Shown here piece by piece: positions 33,101-45,100 of a stretch of 64,000 nucleotides of DNA. Position 1 is the first letter of the stretch. Every line of letters starts with the position of its first letter. This DNA comes from Closterium sp. NIES-65 (taxonomy: Eukaryota > Streptophyta > Zygnematophyceae > Desmidiales > Closteriaceae), in NCBI GenBank assembly GCA_948144175.1, contig CANXME010000417.1:37643-101642 (forward strand). The letters run 5' to 3'. The translations under genes and the position numbers were made by a program. The notes under the pieces are model-generated. The model was not told the origin of the DNA. It made no database searches and saw only the letters and a program-made list of their open reading frames with translations.

Positions 33101-36100
33101 GTGCGGGCAAGGTTCGGTCCGAGTGGAACCGGCGGCTCCTGGAGGACGTGGCAGCTCCGGCGTACGCTCGGATGCTTGCCGAAGCTACCAAGCAGCTTGG
33201 GCACGGGCCTGCGTACCATGCTCTCTGGCCTGGGGCAGGCGCAGGCTCGGGGTTGCGTTCGGGCGTGGATTCTGGCTCGGGTGCGGCTCGGAGGCAGGTT
33301 CGGGGAGAGCTGGTGGAGCCTTGGGAATCGCTGGCGAATCGGGTGTATGTGTGTGTGACTGAGCTCGATCTGGGTGTTATCTGGACAGGGGCAGCTGGGG
33401 GGAGGTGGATTTCTCCAAAACGGGCAGTTTTTGCAGACACAGGCTACCCAAAAATGGAAGATCTCACAAATATTCTGGTCCGCGCAGGCCTTCCTTTGGC
33501 AGATGCTCCGTACCCAGTGGTGGAAAGATTTCGCTCGGCCTGCCCGCAGCTCAGGTTCCTGACTCCAGCGCTCCTCAGAAAGACTCTGATTGGCTCGGGC
33601 AGGCAGATTCTTTCGAGCTGCCCGGACGTGGGCCTGGCACTGAACTACTGCCTGAGTGACGTGGACGTGGAAGAAGCTGCTGAGAAGCTTCCAGGCCTCC
33701 CACTCATTCCTCTGGCCAATGGTACTGTAGGCGCGTTTTCCAGGATTGACAGTGGCAGCAGCAGCGGCGGCGGCAGCAGGAGGGGTGGGTTGATGAGTGG
33801 TGGTGTGATGGGTGGGCGTTGGAGCGCTGGGATGATGAAACAGTGGGACTCACGAGCCAAGGCCACAGCCAGCAGCAGCAGGGGGGCCTTTGGAACAGCA
33901 GGCAGTGGCAGCAGCGGGGGTGCCGGCAGCTTTGGGGGAGGAGGGGCGGTGAGGCTGATAGTGACTCGGAATGAGGCGGAGTTTTCGCTGCTGCTGCCCA
34001 GTGCCGCCCACCTACTGGTGCACCGACAGCTGGCAGCAGAGCAGGGCGAGGCATGGGGGAAGCTGCAGGCCATGGCCGGGTGGTGGGAGGAGGGCGAGGG
34101 GGACAGGGAGGGGGGTGGTGCGGGGGGAAATGCAGGTGGGGCTGGTGCTGAAGGGGGCATGGACGTTGGAGAGGTGCTAGGGTTTCTGAACGAGACTCAG
34201 CAGCAGCAGCAGCAGCAGAGGCGTAGGGAAAGGGCGAATGCAGGGGTGAATCTGGCGGTGGTGTCTGTGCCTGTGCTGGCTGAGCTCATGCCTCTGCTGC
34301 TGCCAGAGTCCTGGCGCGGTCAGGCGTTTGTTGCATGGCGTGGTGGTGCGGGCGAGGGGGAGAGATGGAGAGGGTCAAGGGGAGAGGGAGAAGGAGAGGG
34401 GGAGGGGGAGGGGGAGGGAGAGGGAGAGGGAGCAGGTGGGTTGCTGATTCAGGCAGACATGAGCGCTGCAGCAGCAGCAGGGGGAGCAGCAGGAGGAGGA
34501 GGAGGAGCAGCAGCAGCAGCAGCAGGAGGAGGAGGAGGAGGAGCACGAGGATTCGGTCCTGAAGTGGAAGGGATTGAGTTCTTGGAGTCCGAGGGACCGT
34601 CCCTGGAGTGGATTCAGCAGTTCTGGAGCTACCTCTCCTCCTCCGCCTCCGCCTCTCCCACTACCACCGATTCCCACATCCCCACCACCGCCATCACCAC
34701 CTCCTCCTCGTCCTCCTCTCCCTCTCTTCCCTCTCCACCTCATGCCAGCCTGTCGCTCATCGCTGATTGGCCACTCGTCCCAACCACCAATGGGCAGCTG
34801 CGGCAGTTGCAGGCAGGGGGCCCGCTGCTGCGACCGGGGGGAGGGGACGGGTGGAGTGAGAACATGCTGTGTGTCTTTGCACGCGTGGGCGTGTATGTGG
34901 TGCGCAGCGATGTGAATCTGGATCACCCGGGCTTGAGGGAGTATCTTCACGAGGCCTCGGCTGCTGGGATTCTCGACGCCATTGCTGCTGCCGCCGCGAA
35001 CCATGCTGCTGCTGCTGCGGCTTCTGCCGCCGCCTCTTCTGCTGCTGCAGCGAATAGACGAGCAGTGGGAGTAGGCCTGGCATCGTCAGATGTTAGAAGA
35101 GCAGGAGCAGGAGGAGGAGCAAGAGTAGGGGCGAGAGCAGGAGCAGGTTCATATGGGGTAGGTCTAGCTGTGTCAGTTGACCTTGCTGAGTCAGCAGCAG
35201 CCAACCCGTCAGCAGCCTCTGTTGCTGCAGCAGCAGCACTAGTGCCGCATCTAGATGCGCTCCTCTCGCTCTTCCAGGGAGCAACGGACGGGGAGAGGAG
35301 AGAGCTGCGCAGCATCTTGTGCCAGTCCAAGTGGTTCCCCCCGACAGATGGCCCTTCCGACTCATCTGCTGCTGCTGCTGCTGGTACGGTTGTTGCACAT
35401 GCCTTTGGCCTGTCCAGAGGTCTCAAGCATGTTTCAGAACCTGCCCCGTCGCATCCAGGTGGCGTTCTCTCAGAGCGCCACATCAGCATGCTGCGAGCTC
35501 TGCCGATCTTCGAGTCTTACGGCACCTGGTCGGCCCCTGAAACCCGGTCAGATGCAGATAAGAAACAGCAAGGGGGTGGTGCTGGCCTCTCCGCTGGCCC
35601 CTCCGCTGGCCTCTCCACTGGTCTCTCCGCTGGGCGTGTGTTTGTGGATCTGCTCACAGCTCCCCGCTTCTTCGCCCCGCCATCCATCGACGAGTCGCTT
35701 CTCGACGCCTCATTCGTCCGCGTCGACTCCGACAAGGACCACCGAATCCTGCGCTGCCACCTGGCGGTCTCCCCGATCTCCCGCACTGCGTTCTACCTCA
35801 ACCACCTCTTTCCTCGCATCCGTGCCGCTGCTGCCGCCGCCGCCACCACTGCTACTGCTGCTGCTGCTGCCACTGCCACTCCTGCTGCTGCTGGCGGTGG
35901 TGCCGCCGCCGCAGCAGCAAAGGCAACAGCAGCTGCAGCGGCAGCAAGGGGAGGGGTGAAGGGATCAGCGGTGGTGCCGTTGAGTGGAGAGGCGGGGGTG
36001 GCAGCGATGGTGGCAGTGGTGAGGGACCTGCCGCGGCTGGCAGAGGAGGACGAGCGGATAGTGAAGGAGCTCAGCAGGCTGCCGTTCCTGCCCACTCCCT

Positions 36101-39100
36101 CCGGCCTGCTCAAGGCGCCCTGCAGGTATGTTTGGTTCGAGTAGAGTAGAAGCACCAGAGTGAGTCAAAGAGGGATGCTGGAGAGGGGGTAAGATCATGC
36201 CCCGGTCGGGGGAGAGGTGGGCAGGGATCAGCAGGGACCTGCCGCGGGATCAGAGGAGGATGAGCGGGTGGTGAAGGAATTCAGCAGGCTGCCATTCCTG
36301 CCCACCCCCTCCAGCCTGCTCAAGGCGCCCTGCAGGTATGTTTGGTACGGGTGGAGACACCGGGGGGGTGAGTCAGACAGGAATGCTGGAAGGATAAGTT
36401 CACGCCCCAGTGGGGCTGGGGAAGGAGATCAGCAGGCTGGGCCCTTCTTGCCGCCACTGGGGCAACTCAAGAGGCTTGCCACCGTGCGGGTGAGCAGAGG
36501 GTCATGGTTGAGCCAAACCTTTCTCTCCGCTCCTTTCTTTCCTCTACTTTTTTTTCCTCCTCCCCCCCACCCACTCGTCCCCGCCCTCCCCTCTTTTTCC
36601 CCCTCCTCGCCCCACCCCACCCCTCTGCAGTCTCTACGACCCGCGGGTCGCTGATCTCACATCTCTCCTCCACGCTTCTCTCTTCTTCCCAGCACCGCCC
36701 TTCTCCTCCCCCGCCCTCCTCCCCACACTCCTCTCCCTCGGCCTCCGCACCACCATCGACCGCCGCGCACTGCTCGCCTCTGCCCGGTCTATCCAAGAGG
36801 CTTGCCGAGCAGGGGGCGAGGGACAGGGTGCAGCAGCAAGGCAGGGTGTGGCAGTAGGAAGGGGTGGTTCTGATTTTGATTGGTCAGCTAGTCATCGCGG
36901 TGAGATCTTGGCTCGAGCGCGTGCCTTGCTGGCACATCTGGATGCCCGCCAGGTGGCGGAAGATCAGTGGAGGAGCCTTGGCGGAGGGAGGGCAGGGGCC
37001 GAGGAGGAGCAGGAGGGTCAGGATGGGCTGGGAAGGAGGAGTGGTAGTGGTGGTGGTGGTGGGTTTGATGATGGGTTTCTGGAAGGTGGTGGTGATTGGT
37101 CGAGATTGGGTGCGCTGGGTGGCTTTGCCGCCCAGGGATTCAGTGGAGAGGATGGGTATGCGGCTGTGGTGGGGAGGCATAGGGGGAGCGAGGCAGAGTG
37201 GGGTGTGGGTGCTGGTGGTAGCATTGCTACTAGTACTGCCGGCAGCAGCAGCACCAGCAGCAGTGGCGGTGGTGGCAGGAGCAGTAGCAGCAGTGGCGGC
37301 CGCATTGGTGAAGTTGTGGAGGAGGATATTCCCGAGGATGCTTTTTGGGAGGAGCTGAAGGGGATCTCGTGGTGTCCTGTGCTGCAGAGACCACCGGATT
37401 CCGCCCTTGCTACTCCCGGCAGTGGCGGCGGTGGTGTTGTGGTCACTGGGTCTACCTCCAATGACCACAGCAGCACCACTGCCACTCGTGGTACCACTGG
37501 CAGCACCACCAACAGCAGAAGTACCGACAACAGGAACAGCAGCAGCAGCGGCAGCAGCAGCAACAGCAGAAGTACCGACAACAGGAACAGCAGCAGCGGT
37601 GCCATCCAGCCGCCCTGGAAAGGCAGTCCATCCGGGTTCATGCCGCCCTGCGCCGTCCGGCTGCAGGACGACGTGTGGGTGGTGGGCGGCAGCATGTGCA
37701 TTCTGGGCGGCGAGGTGCGGTCGGACAGCCTGGCGCGCAAGCTGGGGTGGCGGGACCCCCCGCCTGTGGAGGCTCTGGTGTCTCAGTTGCTTGCTCTGGC
37801 TGCTTTGCATGGGTGTGCTGTGGCTGAGAGGAGGGGGCGGGAGGAGAGAGGGGATAGGAGCGGGGAGAGGAGGAGGGAGAAGCGAGGGGTGAGGAGAGGG
37901 GAGAGGAGGGGCGGGAGGAGTGAGGGTGAGATTGATGGGGAGAGGAGGGACGAACATGGAGAGGAAATGGAAGGAATAGGAGAGGGGAGAGAGGAGGGAG
38001 AGGAGGGTGAGGAGGAGCAGGAGGAGGAGAATGAGGAGGAAGAGGAGGATGAAGTGACAGTGCTGGAACGAATCTTATCAAAAGAAGTCCCGAGAATCTA
38101 TGCGTATCTGGAACAGCACATGGGCTCTCCGTCCTTTTCTGCCGCCCGGACGTCCTTCCAATCAGTGGCCTGCATTTGGGTCGGCGACACATTCATCGCA
38201 CCTTCCTCCCTCGCCTTTGACTCGCCCACCCACTTCCACCCCTACCTCCATGTCGTGCCGACAGAAGCCGCCCGCTTCCGCACCCTGCTGACGTCGCTAG
38301 GCGTCAGAGAGACATTCAAGGTGGGGGATTACGCCCAGGCGCTAGCCCACCTGAAAAGAGACCTGGAGTGGCGAGACCTGAGGCTTGGGGGAGGCTCGGG
38401 AGAGGTTCGGGGAGCTGGAGGAGCAAGAGGAGGTTCGGGGGGAGGGGGAGCAGGAGGAGGGGAAGGAGGGGGAGGCAGATCTGGGGCTTTATCTCCAGAC
38501 CAGTTCTCGTTTGTGTTGAGGGTTTTGGAGGCTATAGTGGATGCCCTACCGCCAAGTGGCGAGCCGCCATTGGCCGGCACGGTCCTGGTACCTGAGGCTT
38601 CAGGAGGGCTGGTGGCGGCTCGGGAGCTGATTTTCAACGATGCTGCGTGGCTCGGTAAAGGTAGGCATGGGCGGTACATGAGGGTGGCACTTAAAAGTGA
38701 AGTTCGGTGGCACTTGGTTGAAGTATTGTGGCACTTACTTGAGGTATTGTGGCACTTAGTTGAGAGTTTTTTGGCACCTAGCTGAAAGTGGGGTGTCACT
38801 CTTCTGGCAGTGAATGGCACATTCAGCAAAAGATAGGTGGTTTTCCGCATTGTGTAAATGTCTGCTTTCCGCCGATTGTGTGTGTGGCCCAAGCAAACAG
38901 AAGGCGAGGCCGAACACTTTCCTCACACGTGTTTTGCCTTTTCTGTTCTAACAAACGCTCCCTCCTTGCAGCAACGGTGGACGGGCGGAGTCGCTTTGTG
39001 CATCCCGACGTGCCCCACGCCATAGCGGAGCGCCTTGGCTCGCGCTCCCTGCGAGGGCTGTCGCTGGACGGCCCCTCTGCTGCCACCTCGCTGCCTTGCC

Positions 39101-42100
39101 TCCCAGGTGAGTCTCGTGCTCCAACTCCTGCACAGCTGACGAATCGAGGTGGGTACTCTGTGCACAACACACACGTGCCTCACGCTGTAGCGGAGCGCCG
39201 CCTAGGCTCGCGGCAGGTGCTCTGTGCCCCACGCCCTGCCAGGTGAGTCTCGTGCTCCAACTCCTGCACAGCTGACGAATCGAGGTGCGCACCGTGTGCT
39301 CAAAACATGTGCCCCACGCCATAGCACCGTGGCGTGCCTTGTCTCGCCCTCCGTCCAGCACGCGTTGTTGCTGGACGGCCCTTCTGCCGCCACCTCGCTT
39401 CCGTGCCTGCCAGGTGGGTCTTGGTCTTGTGCCCCAGCGCCCATGCACCTAGTATCGCAATCAAGTCACGTCATTGCGCCTCCTCCTTCTCTCGAACCAT
39501 CCTTATCGTTCAATAGAGTGAACAGTACGGCAGTGAACCGCTCTTGTCCTCTTTCTCTCCGTCCTTCTCTTCGCTTCTCTTCTTTACCTGCCTAACTTGT
39601 ATTCTCTCTCCAACCTACCCCTCCAGCGGTGGTGATATCGGAGCTGCTAGAAGGCTGGGCAGCGGACGCGCACCTCCTCCTCTTTGATCTGCTGGAGGTG
39701 GCGGATGCATGTGGTGCCCGGGGAGTGGAGTTTGTGTGGGACCAGCGGCACCACCCGGAGATCTCCCTTCTGCAACCCAACCTGGGTAAGTGCTGATCAA
39801 GCAGGGAGTGTTTAGAAACGTGTCCAACCTAGGTCCGTGCCGGTTTTAGCAAGGGTGCCTTGTGTTTATGAAATCAGCTGCCTTATATTTATGAGATCAG
39901 CTGCCTTGTAGTTATGAGATCACCAGCACCACCCGGAGATCTTCCTGTTCCAGCCCAACCAACCCTGGGTGGGTGAGGATTGCATGCGTCAGACAATCTC
40001 TCTGTGCTCTTTCAGGGATCTCATTGTTGCTGCCCATTCTGGGTACTTGGGGATCCGGAATTCACGAGTTGAGGGAAGGCTGGCCCTGCCATTGGATGCG
40101 TGTGGTGTGGTGCCCACAGGGTGGTGCAGGTCAACTCCAGAGTGGTGCCCCTCACTCACCGTTCCCTTCCACGGAGCTCAGCTCACATCAGAACACATCT
40201 CCCACCCGTACATGCACGCCTCTCCTCGCCCACTCTTCCATTCCCTGCTCTCTTGCTCCGTCCCCTTCCATTCCCCCTCACCCACATCTGCAGGTCAGTT
40301 CCAAGGTCCATCCCTCACAATCTTGTTCCAAGGAGCCCAGCTCACATCAGGGGACATTTGCCACCTGCACACGCCTCCCCTCATGCACTTTTCCGGCCCC
40401 CGCCCTACTTGCTCCATCTCACCCCCTCTCTCACTCACTCCCCTGCAGGTCAATTCCAGGGTCCTTCTTTCACCATCCTTTTCCACGGAGCCCAGCTCAC
40501 CTCAGAGGACATTTGCCATCTGCACACGCCTCCCCCCATCCGTCTCCGCGACGCCACGTGTCGCTACGGCACTGGTCTGCTGGGCGCATACCACCTCTCC
40601 GACCTCCCCCTCATAGTCTCAGGAAGCTTCCTCTACGCCTTCGACCCCTCGGGTCATCATCTTTTCTCTGGTTCGGCTGGTGGTGCTGCTGGTGCTGGTG
40701 GTAGTAGTGGTGGCTTGTCTGGTGCTCGTGGCTCATTAGGGTCACCTGGTGGATCGAGGAGGAGAGGAGGAGGGGGGAACGACATGGCTGCTCCTGTTGC
40801 TCGAGCCTTTTCCCTCAAAGGTACCACCGCTCCTGTTGCTTGAGCGTCTGATCAAGGTTCTCGGTCTTTGTCTGGTTCATTATCCTTTTGAGGCGCCTCA
40901 AAAGGTTCTCGGTCTTTGTCTGGTTCATTATCCTTTTGAGGCGCCTCAAAAGGTTCTCGGTCTTTGTCTGGTTCATCATCCTTTTGAGGCGCCTCAAAAG
41001 GTTCTCGGTCTTTGTCTGGTTCATTATCCTTTTGAGGCGCCTCCAAAGGTTCTCGGTCTTTGTCTGGTTCATTATCCTTTCTGTGTGCATCCCATCCCAG
41101 GTGGTCAGTGTTGCCCAGTTCCTATCGAATCAACATTTCTTCCGTTACCCACTTCTGTTGCCCCCCTCGCTCATCCAGGCTCAGGCTCCTCAAGCTTCAT
41201 CAATCGATTCCCTGACCAGTTCCGGCCCCTCACCTTCGCCCCTTCCTCCTCCTCCTCCTCTCACTCTTCTCACTCCTCTCACTCCTCTCACTCTTCCCAC
41301 TCCTCTCACACCTCCACCACCGCCACCTCTTTCTGGGACGAAAACACGGTACTGCGCTTGCCCCTTCGCACGCAGCAGCAGGCAGACTCTAGTCCAATCA
41401 GGAGAGGCCACGTGGCAGGGCCGTGGGATATTGTTCTGATGGCGCAGCTGCTGCAGCAGCACGGGGCGGCGTCGCTTGCCTTTTTAAACTCTGTGGAGAC
41501 GGTGAGTGTGCTGTCATGCCATGTAGGCTTCAGAAAAAAATCAAAAACCTGTTTGGTTCGACCCAAACATGTGTTTCCACACCTCGTGACTCACACCTTC
41601 TTTTTGAAAGTTACCCCTGTCTTGAAATCTGTTTCTTTCTCCCAGCTTCCTCTTACTACAACTTCTCCTCTCCCCCTTCTTAATCCGTTCACCCTATCCC
41701 TTGCACGCCAGGTGTCGTTCTCTGTGTGGCCGGCTGACGCTGTCCAACCAGAAGAGTTTTTCCATGCCCAGGTCAGTCTCTCCCACCCAAACCGTGTTCT
41801 GAGTCGACTCAAAACACTACTTTTTCCATGCTCAGGTCAGTCCCTCCTCTTAGAACTTAGGCTTAGAAGCGATGCATTAGTAATGAGCTTGAAGCTCTTT
41901 AAATACATCCAAGAAGGGGAGGGAATGGATGGGGAAGGGAATCGGGGGCAATCCTAGGGATTAGGGGTAATCCCAAGGCAATCTCCAATTGGTGGGTTGG
42001 AGATTGCTTGGAGATTACATTTGGGTTTGGTTGGGATGGAGGTGTACACCCAACCAAACACAATGTGCAAACTACACTACTCTAGGATATAGAAAATACA

Positions 42101-45100
42101 AAGTACAAAGTGTGAGATTGAAGGCTAACACTAACACCTCCCACCCGAACCCGTGAATCATATTCGAGAATTCTTAAAAGTTGTTGTCTTCTCATGTTTT
42201 AATATGCGGGGACTGGTGCTGCTTGCTTGCACACACAGACACATCATCCCGAGCCTTTGTGTTCCTTTGCCCCTCCTCCCTCTCTCTTCAGGTCCGAGCA
42301 GGCATGGGGTCACTGAGAGCGCCCTTTCAGGACCGCAAGGTTTGCAAGCAAGGCTTCCTCTCCATCCTCTTCGCCCGAGGTGGGGGAATTAGCAGAGGCA
42401 CCAGCAGCAGCAGCATTGAACACTCACTCTTTCCCTCCCTCCCCTCCCCTCCCCACGGGTCCGAGCGGGCATGGGCTCTCTCAGGGCGCCCTTTCAGGAC
42501 CGCAAGGTGCGCAAGCAGGGATTCCTCTCCAGCTCCTGGAGGGAGGGAGCAATAGCGGCAGCAGCAGCAGCAGCATGCAGCAAAACTTGGCTGTTTTCCC
42601 TCTCCCTCCCCCTCCCCCTCCCCACAGGTCCGAGCAGGCATGGGGTCACTCAGAGCGCCCTTTCAGGACCGCAAGGTGCGGAAGCAAGGCTTCCTCTCCA
42701 GCCTCTTCGCCCCGGGAGGTGGGGGCAGCAGTGGCACCAGCAGCAGCAGCAGCGGCGGCAGCCTGAAAGCGTTCACTCTTGACGTTCTCACCAAGTCGCA
42801 GTCCCTTGCCCCACTGCTGCCGCTGCTGGGGGGTAGTGGTGGAGGGGAGGGAGGAGAGGGTGTGGAAGGAGATGAGGGGCTGGGGCGTGGGGAGGGTGGA
42901 AGGGAAGGAGAAGGGGAGCAGAGGCTGGAGAAAGGGAAAGGGACAGAGGACGTGGGAGGGGAGAAGGGGACACTGCAGAAGCAGCAGCAGGAAGAGGAAA
43001 GGAGGAGTGGAGAGAGGTTGGGGAAGGTTGCGGGCCACGCGGGAGGTGGTGGAAAGAAGGCTGGAGTCTCTGACGTGGCGATTGATCGTTGGCTTGTGGT
43101 GCAGACGTTTGGAGCTGGGAGTTCCCTGGATATGGCAAGAAGCAAGTGAGTTTGAAGCTAGTTCTCAGTTACTAAATCTGCCCCACACAAGGTACCTCTC
43201 CTTCAATCAACCTCTCTCCTGTGACCGGCGCCACCACCAGAATCCCCCACAATGGTCTTTGATTTTCCCAGGATATGCTCCGTCTACTGATGGTCTATCT
43301 ATATTAAGTGCCTCGATTTTTTGTTTCCCCGCTTCCCCTCCCCTCTATCCCATCCCACAGGAGGTATCTCTCCTTCAACCTCTCACCAGTGGCCGGCGCC
43401 GCCACCCGAATCCTCCGGAACGGCGAGATCATCCCCTTCGCCACCATCCACCCCTTTGCCCCACAACCAGAAGCATTACCACCCCTCTCAACCGTCTCCT
43501 CTTCCTCCTCCAACCTCTCCGCCCTCCGCCCGCTCCTCCCGCCCTCGGTTGTTCTCGCGCCGCTGCCCGTGCCTCTCAACCTGCCCTTCCCAGTGGCTCT
43601 TTTCGGCCACTTCCTCCTCCTCCGCAACCCCGGATCCCCTCGCTCCCTCTTCCTCCCTTCCCCCTCTTCCTCTCCCGCGTCCTCCTCCCTCTCCTCCACT
43701 CCTTTGCCGCCGTCTGCTGACGTGGCACCGGACGCCACGTCAGCAGCTGCCACGTCACCGATGGACGCGCTGATGCAGGCGTGGAACGAGGAGCTGCTGA
43801 CAGGTGTCCGCGAGGCGTACATCGGCCTCCTGCTGGAGATGCAGCGGATCAGAATCGGCGAATCACGGCTCGTATCGGGCATATCTGGCGTTTCAGGAGT
43901 GTCCGCAGCAATGTCGAGTAGTATGTCCCAGCAGTCTCAGGGGTTCAGAGGCAGCAACCGGCAGCATCAGCAGTATCACCATCAGCAGCAGCAGCAGCAG
44001 TTGAGGGGGGCGTTGTTTCCAGCAGACCAGTTCTACTCCCTCTTCCCTCGCTCCTCCGGTCCTGCTCGTGCTGCTCTTCCCGCTATCCCCACTGCTTCCT
44101 CGTCCCCGCATCCCACCTCTTCTCAGCCTGCTTTCCCTGAGAATGAGCCGAAAAGACAGCCAATAGCAGCAGCAGGCGCTGCTACAACAGGCGATGAGGT
44201 GGCGCTGCGTGATTGGATGGTGCGGCCGATGTACGTCCGGCTGGCAGAGCTGCCCGTGTGGCAGCTCCACAGTGGAGCAGCCGTGCAAGTCAGCCAAGGA
44301 ATGTTCCTCGTCCCGCCCCCGGGATCTTCAACCACCCTGTCTATAAGCACCCCTTCGACCAGCACTCCTGCCAGCAGCAGCTCCGTTATAAGCACATTAA
44401 GCACATCTGCTAATAGTGGAGCGCCGCCAGAAGCGGTGTGTGAGTTTCTGCGGGCGCACTACCGCGTGTTCAGCGTGCCGTGGGACCTGGTGGGGGAGCT
44501 GCATGCGGCCGGCGTGGCCACTCAGGCGCTGACACCTGGCATGCTGCGGTCCCTGCTGCGCGGGCCGAATGCCACCACGAGCTCTGTCCCCGTGACGACA
44601 CAGGTATGTTTTTTCTTCAGCCAGGTGATCACACAGGTATGTTTTCTCGTCCTGATGAAATGTCAAGAGCAGGTACTTTCTGTTGTGGTTCGGGTTTCCG
44701 TCCTGATGAGTGCGTTCTGATGAGTGCGTCCTGATGAGTGCGTTCTGAAGGAAAAAACGAATGGAGATTGAAGAGAAGTTATGGTATTTTGGAACGAAAC
44801 CAAGTGAACTCTCTCCTTTTATTTATTCCCAGATAAGCCAATCTCTCTGTGATGCTGTGCGTACCTCATGGAATGCTGCTGTGATGATTTGCACTCTCGT
44901 ACACAAAAGCTCCAACAAACCGGTGAAGATTTTGACACTACCCTTTCCCCCTCCTACACTGTAATCACCACCTCTTCCCTTGAACCCCTTTCCTTGTCCC
45001 CCCTTTCCTCTTCCCCTCTCCTCCCTTCCCCCTCCCGCTCTTTTCCCCTTGGTTTCCTTCGCCCAGGTCGATTTGCTGGAGTATTGCTGTGCCGACATTC

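Larger units (their letters stand above)
39627..41501 (+). other. Sacsin repeat 3: degenerate ATPase module (exons 9-11)
   Basis: LLEVADACGARGVEFVWD replaces the N-box, lacking the catalytic Glu and the Mg-binding Asn, and YGTGLLGAYHLSDLP replaces the second glycine box. FLYAFDPSG, FINRFPDQFRPL and TVLRLPLR keep the fold order seen in modules 1 and 2. The third repeat of the plant homologue is, as I recall it, degenerate in the same positions, so this module is probably structural and not an ATPase. Confidence 0.8.

Noticed and set aside
40815-41439. Repetitive protein-like frames on both strands in intron 10
   Set aside because: A 48-bp unit without stop codons gives periodic translations; the palindrome makes both strands alike.
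44650-44760. Possible hammerhead ribozyme, from repeated CTGATGAG
   Set aside because: CTGATGAG occurs three to four times but no matching stem II followed by CGAAAC and no flanking stems could be found.
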